A stretch of 64,000 bases of DNA from positions 1 to 64,000 of the forward strand of contig JAKFDI010000110.1 of the NCBI GenBank assembly GCA_036676235.1, written 5' to 3'. This DNA is from JAKFDI01 sp036676235. GTDB taxonomy: Bacteria > Pseudomonadota > Gammaproteobacteria > Burkholderiales > Burkholderiaceae_C. Below are positions 42,225 to 51,861 of the stretch, in pieces (the stretch's first letter is position 1; each line of letters starts with the position of its first letter). Below the pieces are notes generated by a model that saw only the letters and a program-made list of their open reading frames with translations, had not been told where the DNA came from and made no database searches. Position numbers and translations under genes: made by a program.

Positions 42225-43445
42225 ATGACCGAAACCCCAAACCCGCGCACGGACCGCGCCACCCTGCTCGTCGTTGGCAGCGGCATCGTCGCCCTGGCGG
42301 TGGCCATGGGGATCGGCCGCTTCGCCTTCACGCCGCTGCTGCCGCTCATGCTGCGCGATGGCACGCTGAGCGCAGCCGCCGGTGCCGAATGGGCGGCGGC
42401 CAACTACGCGGGCTACCTGCTGGGGGCGCTCACCGCGGCCCGGTTCTCTGCCAATCCCCTGCGCGGGTTGAAGGTGGCGCTGCTCGGGGTCGCGCTTGCC
42501 ACGCTGGCCGTGGCATGGGTCGGCGGTGAAGCGACCGTGCTCGTCGGCACCTTGCTGCGCGCCGGCGCCGGCGTCTTCAGCGCCTGGGCGCTGGTGTGCA
42601 TCAGCAGTTGGGGTCTGGCGGAACTGGCGCGGCGGCAGGCCGCGCATCTGGGCGCGTGGATCTACACCGGGGTCGGCATCGGCATCGCGCTCGCGGGCGT
42701 GCTCGCCTGGCTCGGCGGGCATCAGCCGGCGCGATGGCTGTGGCTGGAGCTGGGCCTGATCGCCGCCGCAGGCGCCGCGTTCGTCGGGCTGAAACTGCAT
42801 GATCGAAGCGCGGCGGCCGGGGCGCCGGCGGCGGGTCGCGCGCCGCCATCTCCGCAGGGCGCGTGGCGCGAGCACCTGCCGCTGGTGCTGTGCTACGGCA
42901 CCTTCGGCTTCGGCTACATCGTGCCGGCGACCTTTCTGCCCGCCATGGCTCGGCAGCAGGTGTCCGATCCGCTGGTGTTCGGGCTCACGTGGCCGCTGTT
43001 CGGGCTGGCGGCGGCGTTCTCCGTCGTGGCGGCCGCCCGCTGGCTGTCGGCGTGGCCGCGCCGGCGGGTGTGGGCGATGGCGCAAGGCACGATGGCGCTC
43101 GGTACCGCGCTGCCGCTGGTCTCGCAGACGCTGTGGTCGCTCGCCGCTTCGGCGGTGCTGGTGGGCGGCACGTTCGTGGTGGCCACCATGGCGGGCCTGC
43201 AACTCGCGCGTGAAGTGACGCCCGCCAATCCGACGCCGCTTCTGGCGCGGATGACGGTCGCCTTCGCTGCCGGCCAGATCATCGGCCCTTTGCTGGTGCG
43301 CGCGCTCGGCCCTGGGCTGCTGGCCGGCTGGGATGCGTTGGCTTGGGCCAATGCGGCGGCCACTGTCTTGCTGCTGCTCACTGCTGCCTGGCTGTGGCGC
43401 GGCTCGCCGCCGCTTCGTTCGACCGTCGCCAAGGCGGTCCGATGA
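42225..43445 (+). CDS. YbfB/YjiJ-family MFS transporter
   Basis: A 406-residue membrane protein with about 12 hydrophobic segments. The N-terminal VAMGIGRFAFTPLLPLM is the mark of the YbfB/YjiJ family, whose substrates are mostly unknown. The GFGYIVPATFLPAM stretch opens the second half. ATG at 42225 (MTETPN...) or 42216 could be the start. It may extend the operon from 40989 or be separate; an 80-bp gap precedes it. Confidence 0.85.
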   Translation: MTETPNPRTDRATLLVVGSGIVALAVAMGIGRFAFTPLLPLMLRDGTLSAAAGAEWAAANYAGYLLGALTAARFSANPLRGLKVALLGVALATLAVAWVGGEATVLVGTLLRAGAGVFSAWALVCISSWGLAELARRQAAHLGAWIYTGVGIGIALAGVLAWLGGHQPARWLWLELGLIAAAGAAFVGLKLHDRSAAAGAPAAGRAPPSPQGAWREHLPLVLCYGTFGFGYIVPATFLPAMARQQVSDPLVFGLTWPLFGLAAAFSVVAAARWLSAWPRRRVWAMAQGTMALGTALPLVSQTLWSLAASAVLVGGTFVVATMAGLQLAREVTPANPTPLLARMTVAFAAGQIIGPLLVRALGPGLLAGWDALAWANAAATVLLLLTAAWLWRGSPPLRSTVAKAVR

Positions 43446-43538
43446 ATCCGCTGCGTTGAAGATGCCCGCCGGGGACCTTCATGAAACGAGGTGGCTCGGC
43501 GGCACGGCCGGCGCAGCGGTGAGCCGCCTCGGGGCAAC

Positions 43539-44375
43539 TCAGCCGAGCAGCGCGCGCGTCGCCTTCACGATCGATTGCCCCGTGACATCGACGATCTTGC
43601 GCGCAGCCATCGCCGAGGCCGCCGCCGAGGATTGATAGCGGAAGCGCGGCGCATCGCTCGTCACCGCCTCGAGGATGACCGCGGCCACGCCCTCCGGTGT
43701 TTCGCCGCCACCTGTCATCAAAGCCGCCAAGGCATCGTTGTAGCGGCCCGTCATGGCGATGTACGGATCCTCTTCGTCGGGGGCGCCGACCTTGCCGGCC
43801 ATGTTCGAGAAGAAGGCGGTGCGCACGGGCCCCGGCTCGACGACGCTGACCTGCACGTCGAACGCCGCCATCACGGGAGCCAAGCCTTCCATCAAGCCTT
43901 CGACCGCGAACTTGGCCGCGTTGTAGGCGTCGCTGAACGGCATCGCGATGAGGCCGTTCATGCTGGTCACGGTCACGATGCACCCGCGCCGCGCGGCTCG
44001 CATCGCGGGCAGCACGGCCTGCGTCATGCGCGCCACGCCCCAGAAGTTCACGTCCATCGACGCGGCCATCTCGGCGAGCGTGAGCTGTTCGAGCGTGCCG
44101 CGATGCCCGATGCCGGCGTTGTTCACCAGCACGTCGATGCGGCCGTGATCGGCGAGCACGCGCTCTACCAGGGTCGCCACCGACGTGTCATCGGTGACGT
44201 CGAGTCGTCTCACGTCGAGCGTCACGCCCGCAGTGGCCGCCTGGTCGAGAACACTCGCCTGGCCTCGCTCATCCCGAACCGTGGCGATGACGGTGTGGCC
44301 AGCCTTCGCCAGCGCAAGCGCCGTGGCAAGGCCGATTCCGGACGACGTTCCGGTGACGATGGCGATGGGGCTCAT
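43539..44375 (-). CDS. Short-chain dehydrogenase/reductase
   Basis: A 278-residue SDR with TGTSSGIGLATALALA, NNAGIGHRGT, a catalytic Ser in TVTSMNGL and YNAAK. The C-terminal extension (about residue 190 on, with MTGRYNDALAALM) is typical of SDRs annotated as oxidoreductases of unknown substrate. The start at 44375 has GGAGG upstream. It is followed by no obvious terminator and is preceded by a LysR gene on the same strand. Confidence 0.87.
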   Translation of the reverse strand: MSPIAIVTGTSSGIGLATALALAKAGHTVIATVRDERGQASVLDQAATAGVTLDVRRLDVTDDTSVATLVERVLADHGRIDVLVNNAGIGHRGTLEQLTLAEMAASMDVNFWGVARMTQAVLPAMRAARRGCIVTVTSMNGLIAMPFSDAYNAAKFAVEGLMEGLAPVMAAFDVQVSVVEPGPVRTAFFSNMAGKVGAPDEEDPYIAMTGRYNDALAALMTGGGETPEGVAAVILEAVTSDAPRFRYQSSAAASAMAARKIVDVTGQSIVKATRALLG

Positions 44376-44473
44376 GGGTCCTCCGTGGAAAGAAGCGAAG
44401 CGGCACTCTATTCCGTGCTGGTGGTTGAGCCGCAGCTTTCGCGTGGCCGAAACGGGCCGGCCGATTCCATCGA

Positions 44474-45394
44474 TCAATGAGCGAAGCGTTCATCGGCCCC
44501 GACATTCGCCACCAGAAAGTCCAGCACCACCCGCACCCGCGTCGGCAGCCGCTCCACCTTGCCGAGGTACACCGCATGAACGGGCGACGCATCCATCGGG
44601 TTGTACTTTTCCAGCACGGCGACGAGCCGCCCCGCGTCGAGATCGTGTTGCACCTGATAGCGCGACAGCCGCGCCAAGCCGGCGCCGGCAATGGCGAGCT
44701 GGCGCATGGTCTCGCCGTCGCTGGTGCGCACGCTGCCGCGCACCGGCACGTCGACTGCGCGGCCCGCCACCTTGAACGGCCAGTCGGGCACGCGGCGGCG
44801 GTAGCTGAAGTCCAGGCGCTGGTGGGTTTCCAGGTCCTGCGGCTTGCGCGGGGTGCCGTGGCGCGCCAAGTAACCGGGCGAGGCGACGACGACCTGCGTG
44901 GTCTCGCCGAGGCGCCGCGCGATCAGGTCAGACGGTGGCAGCGGACCCCAGCGGATGGCGATGTCGGCGCGTTCGTCCATGAGGTCGACGACACGGTCGG
45001 TCAGCGCAATGTCGAGCGTGATCTGCGGGTGCTGCTCGATGAATCGCGGCACGAGCGGCACCAGCACCTGCATGCCGACGCCGCGGCTGGTGTTGATGCT
45101 CACGCGCCCGCGCGGCGTGGCGGCGGCGGCGGCGCTGCGCTCGGCCTCGTCCATGTCGGCCAGCACGCGCACGCTGCGCTGGTGGAACTGCTCGCCCTCG
45201 GGTGTGAGCTGCAGCTTGCGTGTGGAGCGGTGCACGAGCTGTGTGCCGAGCCGGGCCTCGAGCCGGCTGATGAGCTTGCTGATGGCCGAGGGCGTCATGC
45301 CCAGCACGCGCGCCGCGGCGGAGAAGCCACCGCGTTCGACCACCTGCACGAAGGCTTCCATCTCGCCGGAGCGGTTGACGTCGATGCGGGGCAT
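44474..45394 (-). CDS. LysR-family transcriptional regulator
   Basis: A 306-residue LTTR: HTH at about 12-70 (MEAFVQVVERGGFSAAARVL, TPSAISKLISRLEARLGTQL) and an effector domain from about 95 (RVSINTSRGVGMQVLVPLVP). The sequence resembles the CrgA-like LysR group common in Burkholderiales. It is encoded upstream of the SDR at 43539 on the same strand, 98 bp away, and faces away from the aldo/keto reductase region. Confidence 0.88.
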   Translation of the reverse strand: MPRIDVNRSGEMEAFVQVVERGGFSAAARVLGMTPSAISKLISRLEARLGTQLVHRSTRKLQLTPEGEQFHQRSVRVLADMDEAERSAAAAATPRGRVSINTSRGVGMQVLVPLVPRFIEQHPQITLDIALTDRVVDLMDERADIAIRWGPLPPSDLIARRLGETTQVVVASPGYLARHGTPRKPQDLETHQRLDFSYRRRVPDWPFKVAGRAVDVPVRGSVRTSDGETMRQLAIAGAGLARLSRYQVQHDLDAGRLVAVLEKYNPMDASPVHAVYLGKVERLPTRVRVVLDFLVANVGADERFAH

Positions 45395-45498
45395 GGCTCG
45401 TTCTGGTTATGAATTCAGTTCACAGCTGCAAGTCCGGGCGGCATTCTAGTCATCGTTCCGTCTGGCGGGCAGAGTGCAGGGGAGGCCGGTGCCGCCCG

Positions 45499-45648
45499 CG
45501 CACTTCGATACCTCAGTGCGAACGGTTTTGTTTTCGCCAACCGCCACCCCCGCTCCGTTCGGGCTGAGGTATCGAAGCCCGAACCCGCTCGTCCTGAGGT
45601 ACCGAAGGATCGGGCTGAGGTATCGAAGCCCCGGCAGCGCGAACGGTT
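45499..45648 (+). repeat. REP-like hairpin repeats, cluster 4 (four units)
   Basis: Units lie at about 45500-45526 (GCACT-type stem, inverted), 45554-45582, 45588-45612 and 45611-45633. The last two are nearly fused. All use the GTATCGA or GTACCGA loop. The cluster occupies most of the 342-bp gap between the LysR gene and the aldo/keto reductase; the remaining bases must hold both promoters. Confidence 0.85.
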
Positions 45649-45736
45649 GATCCGGCACCCAGCGCTGCGGGCACTTGTCGCGCATCACGCACCACTGCAT
45701 CACTCATGACCTTTCGTTCAACAAGGAGTCGTTCAC

Positions 45737-46786
45737 ATGGAACACCGCTTTCTCGGCAACTCGGGCTTCAAGGTGCCCGCCCTCGGCTTCGGCGCCGGCA
45801 CCTTCGGTGGACAAGGGCCGCTGTTCAGCGCCTGGGGCAAGACGGACGTGGCCGGCGCGCGGCGCATCGTCGACATCTGTCTCGACGCCGGCGTCAACCT
45901 CTTCGACACGGCGGACGTGTACTCGAACGGCGCATCGGAATCCATCCTCGGCGCGGCGCTCGAAGGGCGGCGGCAGCGCGCCATCATCTCGACCAAGCTC
46001 TCGCTGCGCAGCGGCGATGGGCCGAACGACGTGGGCGCTTCGCGGCACCACCTGATCGAGGCGACGCATGCCGCGCTGAAGCGGCTGGGCACCGACCACA
46101 TCGACATTCTGCAACTGCACGCCTTCGATGCCATGACGCCGATAGAGCAGGTGCTGCGCACGCTCGACGACCTGGTGCGCGCGGGCAAGGTGCGCGCCAT
46201 CGGCGTTTCGAACTTTTCGGGATGGCAGCTGATGAAGTCGCTCGCCGCCGCGGACCGGCTGGGGCTGGAGCGCTATGTCGCGAACCAGACCTACTACTCG
46301 CTGATCGGGCGCGACTACGAATGGGAGCTGATGCCGCTCGGGCTTGACCAAGGCGTGGGCGCCATCGTCTGGAGCCCGCTGGGCTGGGGCCGCCTCACGG
46401 GCAAGCTGCGGCGCGGCCAGCCGCTGCCCGCCGGCAGCCGCCTGCACGAGACCGCGGGCTTCGCGCCGCCGACCGATGAGGAACGGCTGTATCGCGTGGT
46501 CGAGGTGATGGACATCGTGGCGCAGGAAACCGGCAAGACGCTGCCGCAGATCGCCATCAACTGGCTGCTGCAGCGGCCGACCGTGGCCAGCGTGCTGATC
46601 GGCGCGCGCGACGAAGCGCAACTGACGCAGAACCTCGGGGCGCTGGGTTGGCAGCTCAGCGCGGACCAGATGGCCCGGCTTGACCAGGCGAGCGCGGTGA
46701 CGCCGCCCTATCCGTACTACCCGTACTGGAACGGGCAGTTCGCGGAACGCAGTCCGGTGGCGGTGCCCGTGGCTCAGGGCGCCTGA
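45737..46786 (+). CDS. Aldo/keto reductase
   Basis: A 349-residue NADPH-dependent TIM-barrel oxidoreductase. Family signatures are GFGAGTFGGQG, the catalytic Asp and Tyr in LFDTADVYSNGASE, the Lys in IISTKLSLRSG and the C-terminal cofactor region around VLIGARDEAQL. It resembles the group annotated as L-glyceraldehyde-3-phosphate/sugar-aldehyde reductases. AAGGAG precedes the start. It lies upstream of the ROK gene on the same strand, so a link to the sugar-transport genes is possible. Confidence 0.87.
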   Translation: MEHRFLGNSGFKVPALGFGAGTFGGQGPLFSAWGKTDVAGARRIVDICLDAGVNLFDTADVYSNGASESILGAALEGRRQRAIISTKLSLRSGDGPNDVGASRHHLIEATHAALKRLGTDHIDILQLHAFDAMTPIEQVLRTLDDLVRAGKVRAIGVSNFSGWQLMKSLAAADRLGLERYVANQTYYSLIGRDYEWELMPLGLDQGVGAIVWSPLGWGRLTGKLRRGQPLPAGSRLHETAGFAPPTDEERLYRVVEVMDIVAQETGKTLPQIAINWLLQRPTVASVLIGARDEAQLTQNLGALGWQLSADQMARLDQASAVTPPYPYYPYWNGQFAERSPVAVPVAQGA

Positions 46787-46915
46787 TGAACGAAAGCCAC
46801 TTAGGCCTGGAACGGGTCTAAGTTCGATCTTGTCAGGCCGAACTGGGCCTTCTACGATCGTCTTCAACCACGCCACGATGCCACACAGAGCGAGCGCCGG
46901 CGGGACAGGAGACAC

Positions 46916-48118
46916 ATGGATCGTTGGAAGGAGCTCACCGCGAGCGAGATCACGCTGCTCGACCACGTGTTCTGGTCGAGCCGCATCTCGCGCGAGCGTC
47001 TGGCGACCGGCTCGGCCTTCTCCAAGAGCCGGGCCAATGCCGCGGTGGCCGGCATGCTGGAGCAGGGCGTGCTCGAAGCCTCCGGGGAGCAGGTGGCCAC
47101 CGGCGGGCGCCGCGCCGAGACGCTGCGCCTGAGCCCCGGGCTTGGCGTGCTGCTGAGCGTGGCGTTCGGCGCCACCGGCCTCGAGGTGGGCGTGCTCGCA
47201 CCCGATCTGCAGGTGCTCGCGCATCACAGCGAGCCGGCCGACGTGCGCGACGGCCCCGGCATCGTGCTCTCGCGCGTTCGGGCGTTGATGCGCGACCTGC
47301 TGGCGACATGCGGCATGCGCGCGCGCGACGTGATCGCCATCGGCATCGGCGTGCCCGGCCCGGTGGACTTCGAGTCAGGCCAACTCGTCAACCCGCCGCT
47401 GATGCCCGAGTGGGACGCCTACTCCATACGCGACGACCTGCACGCCGAGTACAGCGCGCCGGTGTTCGTCGACAACGACGTCAACGTGATGGCGCTCGGC
47501 GAGCTGTGGCGTTTGCAGCGCAGCCTGCCGAACTTCCTCGTCATCAAGGTGGGCACGGGCATCGGCTGCGGCATCGTCTGCCACGGGCAGGTGTACCGCG
47601 GTGCAAACGGCTCGGCCGGCGACGTGGGCCACATCTGCGTGGACCCCGCCGGGCCGCGCTGCCACTGCGGCAACCTCGGCTGCGTGGAGATGATGGCGGC
47701 GGGGCCGGCCATTGCGGCTGCGGCCGCCGAGGCCGCGCAGGGCGGGCGCAGCGCCTTGCTCGCGCAGATGCTGGCCGAGCGCGGGGCACTGCGTCTGCAG
47801 GATGTGGCGCAAGCCAGCCGCGCCGGCGACGCGGCGGCGAACGCCATCGTGCAGCGCTCGGGTGCGCTGATCGGCCAGATGCTGGCCTCGGTGGTGAACT
47901 TCTACAACCCATCGCATGTGTTCATCGGCGGCGGCATCCAGCGCATCGGGCCGCTGTTTCTGGCGGCGGTGCGGCAAAGTGTCTATCACCGCTCGCTGGC
48001 GCTGTCGACGCGGCATCTGGACATCCAGTACACGCCGCTCGGCGAACGCGCCGGCCTCATCGGCGCGGGTGTGCTGGCGATGCAGGAAAGCCTGAAGCTG
48101 CGCGAGGTGGCGCGATGA
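46916..48118 (+). CDS. ROK-family transcriptional regulator
   Basis: A 400-residue regulator: N-terminal winged HTH (ITLLDHVFWSSRISRERLAT, SKSRANAAVAGMLEQGVLEA) joined to an ROK sugar-kinase-like domain from about 85. It keeps ROK features: IGIGVPGPVDFESG, FVDNDVNVMALGEL, IKVGTGIGCGIV and the zinc motif CHCGNLGCVEMM. Members (XylR/NagC/Mlc type) respond to sugars. A 6-bp inverted repeat (AGTTCG/CGAACT, 46821-46844) upstream is a possible operator. It overlaps the ABC ATPase gene by 4 bp, so it heads the transporter operon. Confidence 0.88.
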   Translation: MDRWKELTASEITLLDHVFWSSRISRERLATGSAFSKSRANAAVAGMLEQGVLEASGEQVATGGRRAETLRLSPGLGVLLSVAFGATGLEVGVLAPDLQVLAHHSEPADVRDGPGIVLSRVRALMRDLLATCGMRARDVIAIGIGVPGPVDFESGQLVNPPLMPEWDAYSIRDDLHAEYSAPVFVDNDVNVMALGELWRLQRSLPNFLVIKVGTGIGCGIVCHGQVYRGANGSAGDVGHICVDPAGPRCHCGNLGCVEMMAAGPAIAAAAAEAAQGGRSALLAQMLAERGALRLQDVAQASRAGDAAANAIVQRSGALIGQMLASVVNFYNPSHVFIGGGIQRIGPLFLAAVRQSVYHRSLALSTRHLDIQYTPLGERAGLIGAGVLAMQESLKLREVAR

Positions 48119-49605
48119 ACTCAGCTTTGGAGTTTCGCGGCATCGAGAAGAGCTTCGGCCCGGTGCAAGTGCTACATGGCGTGAGCTTCGACCTGGCGCC
48201 GGGCCGCATGTACGGCCTGCTGGGCGAGAACGGCGCGGGCAAGTCCACGCTGATGAAGATCGCATCCGGCTATGAAGCGCCGAGCGGCGGCGAACTGCGT
48301 GTCGACGGCCGGCCGGTGCGCTTCGACGGCTCGCGCGCGGCCGAAGCCGAGGGCATCGTGCTCATCCACCAGGAGTTCAACCTGGCGGAAGACCTGAGCG
48401 TGGCCCAGAACATCTTTCTCGGCCACGAGAAGAAGCGCGGCTGGTGGCTGGACGACACGGCGATGCGCGCGGACGCGGCGGAGGTGCTGCAGCAGGTGGG
48501 TCTTGCGGTCGACCCCGACACGCCGGTGCGCCGCCTCATCGTGGCCGAGAAGCAATTGGTGGAGATCGCCAAGGCGCTGTCGCGCCGCGCGCGCTTGCTC
48601 ATCATGGACGAGCCCACCGCCACGCTGACCCCCGGCGAGACCGAGCGCCTGTTCGCGCTGATGACGCGGCTGCGCGCCGAGGGCGTGACCATCGTCTACA
48701 TCTCGCACCGGCTCGACGAGGTGGAACACATCACCGACGAGGTGATCGTGATGCGCGACGGCCGCTTCGTCGCGCGAGACGCCACGGCGAATGTGTCGCG
48801 CCAGCAGATGGCCAACCTGATGGTGGGGCGCGAGCTGTCAGACCTGTTCCCGCCGAAGGTGCCCGTCGCCGATGCCGGCGCGCCGCCGCTGCTGCGGGTC
48901 GAAGGTTTCAGCGTGCCGGGCTGGGCCGAGGACGTGAGCTTCGAGCTGCGCCCCGGCGAGATTCTCGGCTTCGCCGGGTTGGTGGGTGCCGGGCGCACGG
49001 AGCTGTTCGAGGGGCTCTTGGGTCTGCGCCCACACCGCGGCGGCAAGGTGCAGATCGAAGGCCGGGCGATGCGCCTGCGCAGCCCGCGCGAGGCGGCGGA
49101 TCACGGGCTCACGTATCTCAGCGAAGACCGCAAGGGCAAGGGCCTGCACATGGAGTTCGGCATGGCCGAGAACCTGACGCTCATGCACCTCGCGCACTTC
49201 GCGCGGCCGTGGCTGCATGGGCGCGACGAGCGCGCGGCGCTCGAAGCGGCGGTGGCGGAGTTCGGCATTCGCACCGGCTCGTTGTCACTGCGCGCCTCGT
49301 CGCTGTCAGGCGGCAACCAGCAGAAGCTCGCGCTCGCCAAGGTGCTGCAGCCGAGGCCCCGCGTCGTGGTGCTCGACGAACCCACACGCGGCGTCGACGT
49401 GGGCGCCAAGCGCGACATCTATTTCCTGATCCGCAAGCTGGCGGATCAAGGCTGCGGCGTGATCGTGATCTCGTCGGAGCTGATCGAGCTGATCGGCTTG
49501 TGCCACCGCGTGGCGGTGATGCGCGGCGGGCGGGTGCAGGCAACCTTGAGTGCCGACCAACTGACTGAAGAGGAGCTGATCCGCCATGCGACGGATGTGC
49601 ATTGA
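48115..49605 (+). CDS. Sugar ABC transporter ATP-binding protein (RbsA/MglA-like, two ATPase domains)
   Basis: A 496-residue fused double ATPase of the carbohydrate uptake-2 group. Domain 1 has Walker A GENGAGKST, signature-region RRLIVAEKQLVEIAKALS and Walker B LLIMDEPTATLT. Domain 2 has the degenerate GLVGAGRTEL typical of the second half, LSGGNQQKLALAKVL and VVVLDEPTRGVDVG. It starts within the ROK stop codon. An 893-codon open frame covering the ROK gene out of phase is rejected. The next operon gene, the permease, begins 235 bp later beyond two repeats. Confidence 0.92.
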   Translation: MNSALEFRGIEKSFGPVQVLHGVSFDLAPGRMYGLLGENGAGKSTLMKIASGYEAPSGGELRVDGRPVRFDGSRAAEAEGIVLIHQEFNLAEDLSVAQNIFLGHEKKRGWWLDDTAMRADAAEVLQQVGLAVDPDTPVRRLIVAEKQLVEIAKALSRRARLLIMDEPTATLTPGETERLFALMTRLRAEGVTIVYISHRLDEVEHITDEVIVMRDGRFVARDATANVSRQQMANLMVGRELSDLFPPKVPVADAGAPPLLRVEGFSVPGWAEDVSFELRPGEILGFAGLVGAGRTELFEGLLGLRPHRGGKVQIEGRAMRLRSPREAADHGLTYLSEDRKGKGLHMEFGMAENLTLMHLAHFARPWLHGRDERAALEAAVAEFGIRTGSLSLRASSLSGGNQQKLALAKVLQPRPRVVVLDEPTRGVDVGAKRDIYFLIRKLADQGCGVIVISSELIELIGLCHRVAVMRGGRVQATLSADQLTEEELIRHATDVH

Positions 49606-49606
49606 C

Positions 49607-49645
49607 TCCCTCTCCCCCCATGGGGGAGACGGTGGAGGTGAGGGG
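49607..49645 (+). repeat. CCCTCTCCC-type hairpin inside the sugar-transporter operon
   Basis: CTCCCTCTCCCCCC and GGGGGAGACGG form an imperfect version of the hairpin family, two bases after the ATPase stop codon. It could cause partial termination before the permease gene. Confidence 0.5.
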
Positions 49646-49696
49646 GCTACGGCGAACTCCGGTGCTCCGGGGGGCGCCTGGCTGCGCGGGTCACCA

Positions 49697-49807
49697 CACC
49701 CCAACCTCCCACGGCACGGCTTGCAAGCCGTGCCGGCTACGGCGGGACATCCGTGCGCAGGCACGGATGTCGATTCCCGCCTTCGCCTCACCGCAAGCGG
49801 GAGAGGG
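49697..49807 (+). repeat. Compound palindromic repeat, copy B (about 110 bp)
   Basis: This is the inverted partner of the copy at 3093-3209. It contains the perfect 22-bp palindrome at 49713-49734 and a second perfect 11-bp-stem hairpin at 49745-49770 (GACATCC arms, GCAG loop). It lies in the 234-bp gap between the ATPase and permease genes of one operon, 33 bp before the permease start codon. Confidence 0.88.
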
Positions 49808-49839
49808 AGGAACACCGGCGCTTGGAGGCGCATCGCCGC

Positions 49840-50838
49840 ATGAACGAGGCCGCCTCCACATCCGCCCCCCGCCGGCACAGCCGCGCCTGGGACCGTCTCC
49901 ACGGCTTCGGCCCAGTGCTCGGCCTCGTGCTGCTGTGCATCGCCGGCACGCTGCTCAACAGCGAGTTCGCCACCCTTGGCAACGCGATGAACGTGCTCAC
50001 CCGCACCGCCTTCATCGGCATCATCGCCGTGGGCATGTGCTTCGTCATCATCTCCGGCGGCATCGACCTGTCGGTCGGGTCGATGGCGGCGCTGATCGCG
50101 GGCTGCGTGATCCTGCTGATGAACGCGCTCGCGCCGAGAGGCTGGCCACCCGTTGCCATCGTCGCGGCCGGCATGGTGTTCGCCGTGTGCCTTGGTGCGG
50201 TCTTCGGCTTCGCGCACGGCGTGCTCATCACGCGCGGGCGTATCGAGCCCTTCATCGTGACGCTGGGCACGCTCGGCATCTTCCGCGCGTTCCTCACCTG
50301 GTTTGCCGACGGCGGCGCGATCACGCTCGACAACGCGCTGGCCGACGCCTACAGCCCCGTCTACTACGCGAGCCTGCTGGGCGTGCCGGTGCCGGTGTGG
50401 ATCTTCGCGCTGGTCGCCGTCGCAGGCGGCGTGATCCTCAACCGCACCGCCTTCGGCCGCTACGTGCAGGCCATCGGCTCCAACGAACAGGTGGCGCGCT
50501 ACGCGGCGGTGAACGTCGACCGCATCAAGACCGGCACCTACACGCTGCTGGGCGGGTGCGTGGGCGTGGCGACGCTGCTGTACGTGCCGCGCCTGGGCTC
50601 GGCTTCGCCGACCACCGGGCTGCTGTGGGAACTGGAAGCGATCGCTGCCGTGATCGTCGGCGGTACCGCGCTGCGCGGCGGCGCCGGCAGCGTGGCCGGC
50701 ACCGTGGTGGGTGCGGTGCTGCTCTCGGTCATCAGCAACATCCTCAATCTCACCAACATCATCAGCGTCTATCTCAATGCCGCGGTGCAGGGCTTCGTGA
50801 TCGTCGTCGTGGCCTTCACCCAGCGCAGGCGGCCATAG
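49840..50838 (+). CDS. Sugar ABC transporter permease (RbsC-like)
   Basis: A 332-residue inner-membrane protein with eight to ten hydrophobic segments. The family motif VIISGGIDLSVGSMAALIAG and the EAA-like AIGSNEQVARYAAVNVDRIK are present. The start at 49840 follows TTGGAGG by about nine bases; 29 upstream in-frame codons lie in repeat DNA. It pairs with the double ATPase and the binding protein at 50882. The preceding repeats make separate mRNA levels likely. Confidence 0.9.
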   Translation: MNEAASTSAPRRHSRAWDRLHGFGPVLGLVLLCIAGTLLNSEFATLGNAMNVLTRTAFIGIIAVGMCFVIISGGIDLSVGSMAALIAGCVILLMNALAPRGWPPVAIVAAGMVFAVCLGAVFGFAHGVLITRGRIEPFIVTLGTLGIFRAFLTWFADGGAITLDNALADAYSPVYYASLLGVPVPVWIFALVAVAGGVILNRTAFGRYVQAIGSNEQVARYAAVNVDRIKTGTYTLLGGCVGVATLLYVPRLGSASPTTGLLWELEAIAAVIVGGTALRGGAGSVAGTVVGAVLLSVISNILNLTNIISVYLNAAVQGFVIVVVAFTQRRRP

Positions 50839-50881
50839 AAGCCGTCACCGTTCACTTCACTCACCCCCAAGGAGACATCAC

Positions 50882-51847
50882 ATGAACATCCGCTCCCGTC
50901 TGCTCACCCTGGCGCTCGCCGCCGGCACGGCATTCGCCGTGACCACAGTCCACGCGCAGGACAAGAAGGTCAACCTCGGCGTCGCCATCCCCGCGGCCAC
51001 GCACGCTTTCACCGCCGGCATCGTGTTCTGGGCCAACCAGGCCAAGAAAGATCTGGAGAAAGCGCACCCGAACCTGAAGGTGACGGTCAAGACCGCGAGC
51101 GGTGCGCCGCAGCAGGCCAACCAACTGCAGGACCTGCTCACGGCCACCAAGATCGACACGCTGGTGATCTTCCCCTTCGAGTCGGCCGCGCTCACCCGGC
51201 CGGTGGCGCAAGCCAAGGCCAAGGGCGTGTACGTGACGGTGGTCGACCGGGGCCTCACCGACACCAGCGCGCAGGACGCCTACGTCTCGGGCGACAACAC
51301 CGCCTTCGGCCGCATCCCGGCCGAGTACCTGGTGAAGAAGCTGGGCGGCAAGGGCAACATCGTCGCGCTGCGCGGCATTCCGACCACCATCGACAACGAG
51401 CGCATGGATGCGTTCAAGGCGGTGATCGACAAGCACCCCGGCATCAAGCTGCTCGACGCCAAGCACGGCAACTGGAACCGCGACGACGCCTTCAAGGTGA
51501 TGCAGGACTACCTGACGCGCTTCAAGGACATCGACGCCGTCTGGGCGGCCGACGACGACATGGCCGTGGGCGTGCTCAAAGCCATCGAACAGGCCGACCG
51601 CAAGGACATCAAGATCGTGTTCGGCGGCGCCGGCATGAAAAGCATGATCAAGACGCTGATGGACGGCAGCAACCCGCTGATCCAGGCCAACGTGTCGTAC
51701 TCGCCGAAGTTCATGTACGACGCGATCAAGCTCACCGCCGAGGCGCGGCTCAAGGGCGAGAAGCTGCCGCCCAACACCATCATCCCGTCGGTGCTCATCA
51801 CCAAGGAAAACGCGAAGGACTTCTACTTCCCGGATTCGCCGTTCTGA
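50882..51847 (+). CDS. Sugar-binding periplasmic protein (RbsB-like)
   Basis: A 321-residue periplasmic-binding protein of the LacI-like fold. Residues 1-23 are a signal peptide with a likely cut at VHA|QDKK. The mature part begins VNLGVAIPAATHAF and shows VVDRGLTDTSAQDAYVSGDN and RGIPTTIDNERMDAFKAVI, typical of ribose/galactose-type binders. AAGGAG lies upstream of the start. It completes the importer; the sugar is not identified. Confidence 0.9.
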   Translation: MNIRSRLLTLALAAGTAFAVTTVHAQDKKVNLGVAIPAATHAFTAGIVFWANQAKKDLEKAHPNLKVTVKTASGAPQQANQLQDLLTATKIDTLVIFPFESAALTRPVAQAKAKGVYVTVVDRGLTDTSAQDAYVSGDNTAFGRIPAEYLVKKLGGKGNIVALRGIPTTIDNERMDAFKAVIDKHPGIKLLDAKHGNWNRDDAFKVMQDYLTRFKDIDAVWAADDDMAVGVLKAIEQADRKDIKIVFGGAGMKSMIKTLMDGSNPLIQANVSYSPKFMYDAIKLTAEARLKGEKLPPNTIIPSVLITKENAKDFYFPDSPF

Positions 51848-51861
51848 TCAGGAGCCACCAG

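Noticed and set aside
46924..49605. 893-residue fusion of a regulator and an ABC ATPase
   Set aside because: The first 397 codons are the ROK gene read in the wrong frame; the ATPase starts at 48115 by a 4-bp overlap.
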